In this document: positions 22,079 to 32,500 of the stretch, in pieces
Numbering within the stretch: position 1 is the stretch's first letter
Layout: each line of letters begins with the position of its first letter
Assembly: GCA_937129395.1 (NCBI GenBank)
Contig: CAKZNE010000001.1
Span: 1-35,105, forward strand
DNA from: an uncultured Cryomorphaceae bacterium
Lineage (GTDB): Bacteria > Bacteroidota > Bacteroidia > Flavobacteriales > Schleiferiaceae
DNA: 35,105 nucleotides
Direction of reading: 5' to 3'
The notes under the pieces: generated by a model
What the model saw: the letters and a program-made list of their open reading frames with translations, nothing else
Databases searched by the model: none
What the model was told of the DNA's origin: nothing
Translations under genes and position numbers: made by a program

Positions 22079-23731
22079 TTAAAACTTCTCAACTATTAAG
22101 GGTAGTTCATCAAGATTTTCTGGGTCCATAATCACTTCTGAGGAAATCTTTCCATTTTCAACAATAAAAAGACGTCCTTGTCCATAGTCATGATTTATAT
22201 ATTCCATATATAGACCTTTTTCATCTAAATATAGGTTTTGAAAATCTCTAGATAATTGGTGAGATGAGAGATGGTGATTGACCATAGAACCGTCTGAATC
22301 AGCAATTATTAAATAAAGTTTGGTGTTTTTTAAAGTACCTTGGTTTTCTTTAAAAAATTTAATCAAAAAATTTGAGCAACTGGGACAGCTATGCTCAAGT
22401 GGAGCAAACAATACAAGCGAGCGCTCAGCGAATTGATAGTTATTTTCAACATATGATTTAATTCCTCCTTTTTGTTTGGAATTTGTTTTGTCACGAGTTT
22501 CTTCTATTTCCTTTTTTAAATCACTAGAATTTCCATGGGTTATTTGTAGTTCATAATGATCAAAAATAAAGACTGATGGATCTTCTTTCATTTTTTCTCT
22601 ATTCCAAACAAAATAACCTTCCTTGTCCTTCATATCGGAGCTTATCCGAACCTCCTTTGGCACAATACCCTCGGCGATTCTATTGAAGTTTGTATCGGTT
22701 ACAACAGCATATTGAATAGGGCTTTGGTTTTGAGAATTTGAGTCTTCTTCATCTATTGGAAGAGTTGCTAAATGCAAATATTGTTGGTTGATTTCATCAT
22801 AGATTATGGAATAAAAACTAGCTTGAAAAGGATCGGACTCAGGTCGTTTGTAAAAAATTTCCACTTTTTCCAATTGAAGCGGCTTGATTGTATCTATCAT
22901 GGAAGATTTTATTCTATGTAAATCCAATTCATCATTTTTCAAATTGTATTCGTACAGATTTGCGCTATTCTTAAATCCGTAAATCAATTTACCATTGTGT
23001 CCCACACAGACATGCGGGACAGAGAAATCAGTCGGATAATAATCACCATTTCTTCCTGGGAAATAAACAGAATGTGATGAAAAGTTGTTTTTCTTAAGGT
23101 CTAGATGCCCTCCTACTGGAAATTTTTTTGAATGATAAAGGGAATCACCAAGTCCGAAATTCATTGCATCCATATTCATTAACAACTTACCATTATGATA
23201 GATTAAGCCCCAGTATACATTGAAAACATAAGACTCATTGTTTGGATCAAGGCTTTTTTTATTTTCCATCAAACTCACTGGTGCTCCTGTGAAAGAAGGA
23301 GTGGATATTAATTCACCCTCATAGTTTATGTGTTTCACTGTGCTATCATGAAAATAATTGAACCTATGAGAAGCGTTATAGCAAAGGAAAATGGAATCTT
23401 TATTTACATAACGGAAAACTAGGTCGTTGGTAACCCTAAAATGGTCAACTGGGATTCTATGAATTATCTTATTTGTTTTTGTATAATATTCTAGAAGCTG
23501 CTTATTTGTCGGATCATGTAACATAACCAATAAAGAGTCTTCCCTTAAATAGCTTTGGCAAAAAACTGGAGCTCTATATTGATTTGGGAACAATGGGAGA
23601 CTCAAGCTTTTTGATGTTTTAAAAAATTGAATAATATTAATTTTTTCATTCGAATTCCCGGGTTCTGAATCCTTACATGAGTTTAAGGATATTATCATTA
23701 AAAAAACAAGAATAAAATTCGAGTTGTTCAT
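22079..23731 (-). CDS. beta-propeller-like (DUF4221/BF3164-like) lipoprotein with C-terminal thioredoxin-like CPSC region
   Basis: 550 aa; lipoprotein signal MNNSNFILVFLMIISLNSC; propeller-like strand pattern; C-terminal SLVLFAPLEHSCPSCSNFLIKFF... and LYLDEKGLYMEYINHDYGQGRLFIVENGKI. Confidence 0.65.
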   Translation of the reverse strand: MNNSNFILVFLMIISLNSCKDSEPGNSNEKINIIQFFKTSKSLSLPLFPNQYRAPVFCQSYLREDSLLVMLHDPTNKQLLEYYTKTNKIIHRIPVDHFRVTNDLVFRYVNKDSIFLCYNASHRFNYFHDSTVKHINYEGELISTPSFTGAPVSLMENKKSLDPNNESYVFNVYWGLIYHNGKLLMNMDAMNFGLGDSLYHSKKFPVGGHLDLKKNNFSSHSVYFPGRNGDYYPTDFSVPHVCVGHNGKLIYGFKNSANLYEYNLKNDELDLHRIKSSMIDTIKPLQLEKVEIFYKRPESDPFQASFYSIIYDEINQQYLHLATLPIDEEDSNSQNQSPIQYAVVTDTNFNRIAEGIVPKEVRISSDMKDKEGYFVWNREKMKEDPSVFIFDHYELQITHGNSSDLKKEIEETRDKTNSKQKGGIKSYVENNYQFAERSLVLFAPLEHSCPSCSNFLIKFFKENQGTLKNTKLYLIIADSDGSMVNHHLSSHQLSRDFQNLYLDEKGLYMEYINHDYGQGRLFIVENGKISSEVIMDPENLDELPLIVEKF

Positions 23732-23746
23732 AACAAATAAAATTTA

Positions 23747-23774
23747 AAAACCCGCACAATGAAGTACGGGTTTT
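23747..23774 (-). terminator. intrinsic terminator/attenuator between small ORF and lipoprotein gene
   Basis: AAAACCCG-N12-CGGGTTTT. Confidence 0.6.
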
Positions 23775-23795
23775 AATTATTAATTTAAAACTAAT

Positions 23796-24077
23796 TTAAG
23801 AATTGGAATCATCAGTACAAACATATATAATTACATCATCTCCGTCTACAGCGGTGTAGCATGTTTTAGCCGTACCCCTGCATGAGATAACGGTGCTGGT
23901 CGTTCCAACAACCTTTTGATATTTCTTAACACATTTGTCATTAGCAGCCAAATCTAATTCAGTAGGATCGTCAAATGCGTACACTTCAGTAATACTGCCT
24001 TCATTGGATTCGAAAAGGAATACCTGACTATAACCCCATTCTGAATTGGCGAGATCATGAGTCTCCGGGACAGCCAT
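23796..24077 (-). CDS. small Cys-containing peptide, start uncertain
   Basis: 93 aa with four Cys (NDKC, ISCRG, KTCY, VCTDD); the frame stays open to a TAA at 24156-24158 without an upstream ATG. Confidence 0.4.
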   Translation of the reverse strand: MAVPETHDLANSEWGYSQVFLFESNEGSITEVYAFDDPTELDLAANDKCVKKYQKVVGTTSTVISCRGTAKTCYTAVDGDDVIIYVCTDDSNS

Positions 24078-24532
24078 TAATTCACCAGCTACTCCATCAA
24101 GTTCCTCAATTTCAATTTGAACCTCGGTTATCAGATGTAGGCCCTTTATTATTGGTTATTGGAAAATGATAAAAGTCAAGATTTTTATCTTAACATTTTT
24201 TATGGGTTAAAATAAGGTCGAAACTAATGCAATCCATTCATCCCTTTTTATTCTGTTAAGGTTTAATTACCACATTTTTAATTCTTTTTAATGGCTTCCA
24301 TTTAGCTCTTTTTACTTTCTCTCTATAATCTAGGCCCTGGATTTTCACGTCCAAAAAAGAACAGTACTTAGAAATACTCCAACTAGTCATTATTTGCCAA
24401 TAAATGGCATTCAGAAAATTTTGGATCCATTGCCTTTAAAACCTAAAGTGAAAAAGTGAATTGCCGCTTAGTTAATAATAAAGCAACCAAATCCAGAAAT
24501 GCAGCATCTTAAATCCAATAAGAACAAATCCA

Positions 24533-25780
24533 ATGAAATTAAAATTAACTATTTCCCTTTGCATAATGTGCTTTGCGATGATGGCTCAGTGGACTAATAT
24601 TAGCACTGGTAAAATAGGAAAAGCGCATCTTGTTTGGGCAGTATCGGAAGACAGTATTATTGCTACTGGTAACCATGGTAAAATGTATTATAGCCATGAT
24701 GGTGGACAAACTTTTGACAGTATTACAACGATTTTTAATTTTGGAGAATGGTTCAGCGATCTTCAATTTTCATCCTCAGGCAAGGGATATTTTTGCGGAG
24801 GTACGGCCTTTGGTAACTATTCCAATTTTTTAGCTAGCACGGACGATGTTGGTTTAACTTGGGACTCCTTAACCTCGAATCAATTCGCCGGATCTAGTTT
24901 TAATCAAATCGATTTTTTAACGGATGATATTGGTTTTATCCGAGGGGATAATGATCTATTGCTTAAAACATTGGATGCAGGACAAAGTTTCTCTCAAGTT
25001 CCTATTCCATTAGGCGCTCGAATAAATTCGGTATCTATAGTAGACAGCCAAACTTGTTTTATCAGCACATCAGAATTTGACTTGACTGGCATATCAAACT
25101 ATAGAATTTTAAAATCTATTGATCAAGGAAATACGTGGAGGGAAGTCTATTTAAACTCTATTATTGGAAATTCTTTTTCGAGCTATAAAAACATCAATAG
25201 CTTTCACTTTAGCAATTCTATGATGGGTCATGCTGTGGGGAATAACGGCATTGTCTTAAAGACCATTGATGGTGGAGAAAACTGGAGTGTTCAGACCTTA
25301 GTAAACGATTCAACTTTTTTCATGGATGTGTATTTTATTAATGAAAATTTAGGCTTTGCGCTTGGTATTTATGCCTTTGCTGGCAATTCCAGATCTTCCT
25401 GGACTACTAATGATGGTGGTAAAAACTGGACTAAGGATTCTTACTCCTTTACAAGTATTTCTTTTGCAAATGACAGCTTGGGCTATGCTATCCAAAATGG
25501 GGTAATATTCAAAACTACTAAAGCTGGAAATATTGGACAAAATGAAAATAAAACTTCCCCCTTGGCTTTATTTCCCAACCCAATTGCAAGCGGTGAATTT
25601 CTTAATTTGGAAAACATAGGAGATTCCAAGACTATTGAAATTTACGACGCTTTAGGCCGACTAATGATGAAAAAAACTTACGAAGGAGCATTCCCATTGA
25701 CCAAATTTCAAGCGGGTATCTATTATATAAAAATTGATGGGAATTCAAATCGGCTTGCCCCTTTTATTGTTGTTGAATAA
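24533..25780 (+). CDS. BNR/YCF48-like beta-propeller protein with T9SS C-terminal sorting domain
   Basis: Signal-like N-terminus; repeated Asp-box-like units (DGGQTFDSI, DVGLTWDSL, DAGQSFSQV, DQGNTWREV, DGGENWSVQ, DGGKNWTKD); C-terminal LFPNPIASGEFLNLEN...IYDALGRLMMKKTYEG...GIYYIKI. Confidence 0.85.
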   Translation: MKLKLTISLCIMCFAMMAQWTNISTGKIGKAHLVWAVSEDSIIATGNHGKMYYSHDGGQTFDSITTIFNFGEWFSDLQFSSSGKGYFCGGTAFGNYSNFLASTDDVGLTWDSLTSNQFAGSSFNQIDFLTDDIGFIRGDNDLLLKTLDAGQSFSQVPIPLGARINSVSIVDSQTCFISTSEFDLTGISNYRILKSIDQGNTWREVYLNSIIGNSFSSYKNINSFHFSNSMMGHAVGNNGIVLKTIDGGENWSVQTLVNDSTFFMDVYFINENLGFALGIYAFAGNSRSSWTTNDGGKNWTKDSYSFTSISFANDSLGYAIQNGVIFKTTKAGNIGQNENKTSPLALFPNPIASGEFLNLENIGDSKTIEIYDALGRLMMKKTYEGAFPLTKFQAGIYYIKIDGNSNRLAPFIVVE

Positions 25781-25859
25781 TTTTTTAAATCATATAAAAT
25801 AAAGGCGCCTTAGGATAAGTCAATTTGAAATTAAGTCATTTCACAAAAAGATGAGCCAT

Positions 25860-25892
25860 AAAAAAAGCCGAGAATTTATCTTGGCTTTTTTT
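25860..25892. terminator. intrinsic terminator (bidirectional-looking)
   Basis: AAAAAAAGCCGAGA-ATTTA-TCTTGGCTTTTTTT. Confidence 0.8.
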
Positions 25893-25984
25893 ATGGACAA
25901 CAAAGGTAAACTGTCCAAATAGTGATTAAAAATAACTTACCCTATATCCAAACTTTGTATTCTTTGAAAATCAAGAATAGATTC

Positions 25985-26509
25985 TTAATCCAACACCTCT
26001 TTCACACTTCCACAATGAAGCATCATATCTCCGAAATAGGGGTTATTAACTTCCTCTTCTGCACTTAGCCAAAATGCTCCTTTATTATTCATAGCCATTG
26101 GGCAATACTGTTTGTATATTTTCCCATCATTGGATTTGGAAGCTTTTATTAAACTGTAAACATTGTTGGACAGTGAATTAAAATGAGATCGTTGAACATC
26201 TGTTTCCGTCGTTTCTGAAATATGTTTGGCCGATGTTTTAATCTTCACTACAATTTCTTCATGATCTTCCCCTTCAATTGCTTTAAAAAGGTTTTTGGCG
26301 GCTTCTTGAGCTTTGGCTCCATTCGTTTGAACTAGGGCGTCTTTTAACTCTAGGTAGGCATGAAGAATTTTTTGGGAATCTTCCTTATTTATCGATACTT
26401 CTAGTGCTTTATCATTTGATGAATTAGTTTGAGAATTATTGCATCCCATCATAAGAATCCCCAAACTAAAGGTGGCTATTGTTCTAAGTAAAAATCTCTT
26501 GTTTTTCAT
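25985..26509 (-). CDS. DUF3347 domain lipoprotein
   Basis: 174 aa; lipoprotein signal (LGILMMGCNN); DUF3347-like YLELKDALVQTNGAKAQEAAKNLF and KQYCPMAMNNKGAFWLSAEEEVNNPYFGDMMLHCGSV. Confidence 0.85.
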   Translation of the reverse strand: MKNKRFLLRTIATFSLGILMMGCNNSQTNSSNDKALEVSINKEDSQKILHAYLELKDALVQTNGAKAQEAAKNLFKAIEGEDHEEIVVKIKTSAKHISETTETDVQRSHFNSLSNNVYSLIKASKSNDGKIYKQYCPMAMNNKGAFWLSAEEEVNNPYFGDMMLHCGSVKEVLD

Positions 26510-26538
26510 TTTTGATTTGTTTTTGATATTTAATAAAA

Positions 26539-28299
26539 TTATGGATTGACTTGTTTAATTACCTCTCCACAGGTGAGCATTTTATCACCATAATATGGAT
26601 TCCTTATTTCACTTTTTTGGCTGATCCAGTTGGCCCCTAAATTATTATTGACCATCGGACAAAACTGAATATAGGCAGTGTCTCCAATCGATCCTTCCAC
26701 TTCTAGCAATTGAATAAAAAGCTTTGAAACAATTTGAAATCCGGATCTAATCTCTTTTAGATCATTTGCTCTTCCCATGGCATTTAAGGTGTTTTGCAGC
26801 CTTTCACTATTCCAATCCGAAACGGATTGATAGGCATTATTTTCAATTTTCTGGATGGACCTTGCCAAAGCAGAACTTTTAAGTTTTCCTTCATTTAAAT
26901 CACTCAGGATCAAAGCATCCTTTAAAGAAAAATACTCGCTAAAAAGTGACTTTATCGATAAATCCGAATCCTTTTTCTCCTGTTTGTGATGTCCTGAAAT
27001 TGGTGGAGAATTACTTTGAGATTTAGTTCCATGATTATGAATTTGAGGGCTAGGTCCTCCATAGGGATTCATCATACTTGGTTTCCCTGCTAATTGTGCT
27101 GCAGCATCAACACTGAATGCCCCGTTGGTAACGATCTCTTCCATTTCGCTTAAACCCTGATTAATTATATAGCTATCGCCCAAAGACAATCCCAGCTGCA
27201 CTTCTCTCAATAAAAAACCGACTTTAGTATTTGAATTTTGTTTCACAAAAACTATGGACCGTTCTCCTGTCCACATTACAGCCGATTTGGGGACAATTAT
27301 TTTTTCCTTTTCATCAATTTTACTTTTTATGATTCCAGAAACTAGCATTTCAGGTTTCAGATCCAATTCTTTATTATCAAACTCAAGTCTTGCTTTTGCC
27401 ACTCTGGTTTTAGCGTTTAGGATTGGATCCATAAAACTGACCACCCCATTTAATGTTTTACCTGGAAATGATAAGAGCGAAAATTCCACCTTATCTCCTT
27501 TTTTCACCCAATTGATGTCGCTTTCATAAATATCAAATAATACCCAGGCCTTAGATAAATCGGTGACTTTGAAAAGGGTTTGTCCCTCTTTAATATAAGC
27601 ACCCTCATTTATCATTTTTTCCGCCACTACTCCAGACACGTCTGCCATAATTGGGAAATATCCAGAGCTCTCCTTATTCTTAATAATAGCTTCAATTTGA
27701 TTCTCAGTGAGCTTCCAATTCCTCAATTTTGATTTCGCCGCTTCAAACATTTCTGGAAATTCACTTTTAGATTTATTTGCTTCCAACAATTCCTCTTGGG
27801 CAACCTCTAATTGGGGACTGTAAATTTTTGCTAAAACTTGTCCCTTAGAAACAAATTCTCCCGTATAGTTGACTTTCAAAACTTCCACCCTGCCCGACAA
27901 ATGGGAAGTTTGAGAATAAACCTCTCTTTCGTCAACGGTAACTTTCCCATTAACCCTTAGCCATTTAATTGGAATTTTTCTTTCTACCACGGAGGTTTGA
28001 ATATTGGCTAGATTCATGGCCGAGGGAGACATGCTTATCGACAAGGGATCATCATTATTATCGGTATTTTCAAGCATTGGAATTAGATCCATTCCGCAGA
28101 TAGGGCATTGTCCTTCTTCGCTTTGTTTTATTTGAGGATGCATGGAGCAGGTCCAAATTTCTTCTTTGGAGATAGCCAAATTTGCCTTTTTTCTTTCTTG
28201 ATTTTCATCTGCAGAGCCAAAAAACATCGAACCAAGACTTAGGCCTAATACCAAAGCCAAAAGGCCTATGAAATATTTCGATTTTATAAAATTGTTCAT
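26539..28299 (-). CDS. efflux RND transporter periplasmic adaptor (CusB-like) with N-terminal heavy-metal-binding domain and C-terminal DUF3347
   Basis: WTCSMHPQIKQSEEGQCPICGMDLIPM; HlyD/CusB core (GRVEVLKVNYTGEFVSKGQVLAKIYSPQLEVAQEELL...); C-terminal YFSLKDALILSDLNEGKLKSSALA...FCPMVNNNLGANWISQKSEIRNPYYGDKMLTCGEV. Confidence 0.92.
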   Translation of the reverse strand: MNNFIKSKYFIGLLALVLGLSLGSMFFGSADENQERKKANLAISKEEIWTCSMHPQIKQSEEGQCPICGMDLIPMLENTDNNDDPLSISMSPSAMNLANIQTSVVERKIPIKWLRVNGKVTVDEREVYSQTSHLSGRVEVLKVNYTGEFVSKGQVLAKIYSPQLEVAQEELLEANKSKSEFPEMFEAAKSKLRNWKLTENQIEAIIKNKESSGYFPIMADVSGVVAEKMINEGAYIKEGQTLFKVTDLSKAWVLFDIYESDINWVKKGDKVEFSLLSFPGKTLNGVVSFMDPILNAKTRVAKARLEFDNKELDLKPEMLVSGIIKSKIDEKEKIIVPKSAVMWTGERSIVFVKQNSNTKVGFLLREVQLGLSLGDSYIINQGLSEMEEIVTNGAFSVDAAAQLAGKPSMMNPYGGPSPQIHNHGTKSQSNSPPISGHHKQEKKDSDLSIKSLFSEYFSLKDALILSDLNEGKLKSSALARSIQKIENNAYQSVSDWNSERLQNTLNAMGRANDLKEIRSGFQIVSKLFIQLLEVEGSIGDTAYIQFCPMVNNNLGANWISQKSEIRNPYYGDKMLTCGEVIKQVNP

Positions 28300-28300
28300 A

Positions 28301-29539
28301 TTATTCAGTTTTTGCGGTTAAATATTCAAGCTCTACTAGGGCCAAATAATAATCCTTTACCGCTTTTAATTCTTCTTTTTGGTATTTCAAGGATAGTTGT
28401 TGATTTTTTAAAACTTCAGTAAAATCCTCCTCGGAATTTTTGTATTCTCGAAGTAACAGTCTGTTCAACTGCTCAGTTTTAAGGATCTGATTTCTTGAAT
28501 TGTATTTTAGCTTTATTGCTTTTTCCATTTGAAACAAGGCTCTTTCATGGTTCGTTAATAATCTATTTTCCAAATCTGCTTTGGAATAAGCCAAGCTTTC
28601 AATTTGTAGATCAACTTCCGCTATGGCACTTTTATATTTTTTTCTGAAAATTGGGAGGCTCACTGTTAGCATTGGCATCAAAATATCTTTGCCATTATCA
28701 TCTAGGACGATATCCTGGCGTTTTCCAACAATGGCATAATCTAAGCCGAGCCCAATTTTTGGCCAAAGCATTTTTCGTACTGCAATTTTTGAGGCTTCCT
28801 TGGATTTAATACTTAGCTCTTGTGCTTGCAATAAAGGATTGTTGGAAAGCAAGCTGTCCTTTTGAAAAGCCTTTTCTAATTTTGCAATTTCTATTAAATC
28901 CGGAATTGAAATATGGAATGATGGGTCGCGATTTAATAGGTGGTTAAATTGTACCGATAAGGGTCTTTTTTCTTCAAGAAGAATTTCGATATCGGTTTCA
29001 CTATTTTCAATTAATAATTCAGCTCGAATAACATCAGACAAGGATCCTGAACCATTCTCCAACTTTTTAAGGGCAATATCTTTAAGTGTTTGAAGTAATT
29101 CTTTGTTTTTCTTTTCAAGGGCCAATAATCTATGAACTTCGTACAGTGAATACCATGTTTGCTTCACATCCCTATAAAGTAAGTTCTTGGAGTCTAAGAA
29201 CTCTTTAAATTTTACTTCAGCAGCAAAAGAAGCAGCATCCTCCCTTGCCGCGGTGGTCCCAAACCATGGAAACATTTGGCTTAGGCTAATCTTTGCTCTC
29301 TGTGGGCCCACTCTTGTTTCTACTGGACTAATAAAATAGCCAAAAGAAAGACTTGGATCGGGCAGAGCTTTTGCCTGGGGAATTCTTTGCAATGCGCTTT
29401 CAAATGCTGCATAGCTGGCTTTTAAGCCAAGATTATTTTCTCCAGCTATGGTTAAATACTCATTCAATGTTTGCCCATTGGAAACCAGAGGCAGAAACAA
29501 TAGAATAAGCCAAAATTTATTTCTTAAAACTTGATTCAT
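28301..29539 (-). CDS. TolC family outer membrane efflux protein
   Basis: 412 aa; signal peptide; TolC/CusC-like coiled-coil pattern (YLTIAGENNLGLKASYAAFESALQRIPQAKALPDPSLSFGYF...SLSQMFPWFG); 4-nt overlap with the CusA-like gene. Confidence 0.9.
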   Translation of the reverse strand: MNQVLRNKFWLILLFLPLVSNGQTLNEYLTIAGENNLGLKASYAAFESALQRIPQAKALPDPSLSFGYFISPVETRVGPQRAKISLSQMFPWFGTTAAREDAASFAAEVKFKEFLDSKNLLYRDVKQTWYSLYEVHRLLALEKKNKELLQTLKDIALKKLENGSGSLSDVIRAELLIENSETDIEILLEEKRPLSVQFNHLLNRDPSFHISIPDLIEIAKLEKAFQKDSLLSNNPLLQAQELSIKSKEASKIAVRKMLWPKIGLGLDYAIVGKRQDIVLDDNGKDILMPMLTVSLPIFRKKYKSAIAEVDLQIESLAYSKADLENRLLTNHERALFQMEKAIKLKYNSRNQILKTEQLNRLLLREYKNSEEDFTEVLKNQQLSLKYQKEELKAVKDYYLALVELEYLTAKTE

Positions 29540-32500
29540 ACTTGTTTTTTAAGTTTTCTTTCCTGTTTAATACTGTATAAAACTGGAACAATGAAATAGG
29601 TGATGGAAGCTATTGCCATACCACCAAAAGCAGGAATCGCCATGGGTATCATTATATCTGCTCCCTTTCCGGTGGAAGTCAATACTGGAAGCAAAGCGAT
29701 CATTGTTGTCGCGGTTGTCATAATTGCGGGTTTTATTCTTTTCTGACCTGCTTTTAGTACTGCGTTTCGGATTTCAGCTTTTGTATTAGGACTGTTTTTC
29801 AAAAAGCTTTGATCTAGATAGGTTCCCATCAAAACTCCATCGTCGGTGCTTATTCCAAAAAGCGCAATAAAGCCCACCCAAACTGCGACGCTAAGATTTA
29901 TGCTATGCATTTGAAAAAGATGCCTCATGTTGGTGTCAAAAAGGGAAAAATTAAAGGCCCATTCTTCACCATATAACCAAATCATAATGAAGGCTCCACT
30001 GAATGACATGGCTATCCCCATAAAAATCATCAATGAGGTGCTTACCGATTTAAATTGAAAATAAAGGATGATAAAAATTATGATGAGAACCACAGGCACA
30101 ATGATGGAGAGTCGTTTTTCGGCCCTAATTTGATTCTCATAATTTCCTGAAAATTTGTAATTAATTCCAGGCGGAATTATTAATTCACCGCTTTCAACTT
30201 TCGATTTTATAGCTTCTTTTGCCTTTTCTACAACCTCTACTTCCGAGAGGCCATCATTCTTATCAAAAAGTACATATCCGACTAAAAATGTATTTTCACT
30301 TTTAATCATCTGAGGTCCTTTTACATATTCAATATCCACTAATTCTGAGAGGGGGACTTTGTTTCCAAGAGGCGTAGAAATGAGGATACGTTTTAAATCC
30401 TCCGGATCGTCTCTTAGTTCTCTGGGATAGCGCACACGAACGGGAAACCTTTCTCTCCCTTCAATGGTGGACGTAATTTGCATACCTCCAATGGCAGTTT
30501 CAATATTCTCCTGAATATCAATTACGCTAAGCCCATGTAATGCAATTGCTTCTCTATTGATATTGAGGTGTATATAGGGTTTTCCAACTATTCTTTCGGC
30601 AAAAACTACATCGGCTTTAACTTCTGGAATATCCTTTAAAATCGTTTCGAGTTTTAAGCCAAAACTTTCAATACTTTTAAGATCAGGACCAAAAACTTTT
30701 ATTCCCATAGGAGCCCTCATACCTGTTTGAAGCATTACCAATCGGGTTTGGATAGGCTGTAGTTTTGGGGCGGATGTAAGGCCAGGGATTTTGCTAACCT
30801 TTACGATCTCCTTCCAAATATCATCTGGTGATTGAATATGTTTTCTCCAGTTCCGAAAATACTCTCCATTGGCATCGGGTATTAAATCGTCTTCCACTAT
30901 TCCTAAGCTTAATGCCTCTTCATTAGAAAGAGAATCCTTAGATTTTAAAATAAACCTACTATCCTTATCTACTTTAAACCTCGATTTATGTCCTTGTTCA
31001 TTAACTATAAATTGTGGTTTATAGTTGACAATATTTTCGAACATGGAGATTGGAGCCGGGTCTAATGCAGTTTCTGCTCTCCCCATTTTTCCAACAGCAA
31101 GCTCTACCTCCGGAATTTGTGACATGAGCATATCCAGCTGCTGGACCATCATTTTATTTTGTTGCATTCCCGAATGCGGCATGGATGTGGGCATTACTAA
31201 AAAACTTCCCTCATCTAAATTGGGCATAAACTCCTCCCCCAACCCAGGGAATTTTTCATCCAAACTCTTCCAAACATAGGTCGATTTTAGATCAATATTT
31301 AGTTGTTTAAATCCTTTGGGAACAAATCCAAATACTCCAGAAAACCCTTGCCAAATTACAAGGCTAAAAAAAATCAACACCACGGGGAGCATTAGAAATT
31401 TGGCTTTGTTCATCAAGCACCAATTCAGAATTTTCTGGTAATATTTTTCCAATAAGAAAAAGGTCCCAAGGATAATTGTAATTAGAATTCCAACGAAAAT
31501 GAAGTTTAAAAAAGCGGATTTGTTTGGCCCTAATGGAACCCACTCATTGGCTAGAAACCAAATGACAAAAAACAAAGTAATCCCTACTCTTAAATGTTTT
31601 AAAACAAAATTTCTTGGATTTCCCAATTCTGAAATTACACCAGCCAGTCCAAAGACCATAAGGGCAGCCCCTGCCCAAATGCTAATCCAAATAGATAAAA
31701 ACAAGCCCGAAACAATTAATAGAATATTTACAGCTTTTCCTTTAAAATTTTTAGACATCTTAAAACCAAAGAGCCAATTGGCCAAAGTGGGAAGTATAAT
31801 TAGAGCGACTATAAGTGCAGAAAGTAGAGCAAAGGTTTTGGTAAACGCAAGAGGTTGGAATAATTTTCCTTCGGCGGCCTCGAGCGTGAAAACGGGAATA
31901 AAACTGACAATAGTAGTGGCAACAGCAGCCACAATTGCTGAGCTCACTTCAGATGTGGCATTTCTCACCGTATCTATTAATTTTTGACTTGGAAAATCCT
32001 TGATGTGTTTGAGTATATTCTCAGATAGTACAATCCCTAAATCAACCATGGTACCTATAGCAATAGCAATTCCGGAGAGAGCTACAATATTTGCTTCAAC
32101 ATGAAAATATCTCATGGCGATGAAAACCATTAGCACTGAAATAGGCAAAATACTGGAAATGAGAATGGAGGCCCTCAGATTCAAAAGCATTACCAGAACT
32201 ACCAAAATCGTAATAAGAAACTCCAAAGAAAGAGCCTCTTCTAGGGTTCCAAGAGTTTCATTTATTAATTGTGTTCTATCGTAAAACGGAACAATGGTGA
32301 GGGTACTTTGAATGCCATTTGGTAAAATCTTGGAAGGCATTCCTTGTTTTAATTCTTGAATTTTATCCTTTACATTGTTTATCACTTGAAGAGGATTTGA
32401 GCCATATCTTGAAACGACTACTCCTCCCACTACCTCCGCACCCCCTTTATCCAAAAGCCCGCGCCTTGTGGAGGGCCCTAAGCTCACCACCGCTATATCT

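Noticed and set aside
21928-22131. 67 aa ORF after the integrase
   Set aside because: Non-ATG start, overlaps the 3' end of the antisense lipoprotein gene, no family resemblance.
25802-25811. AAGGCGCCTT perfect palindrome after the BNR/T9SS gene
   Set aside because: Only 10 bp, single occurrence noticed, no supporting context; a true terminator lies about 50 nt downstream.
31499-31987. 162 aa + strand ORF antisense to cusA
   Set aside because: Lies wholly within a strongly supported RND permease; typical antisense shadow ORF.
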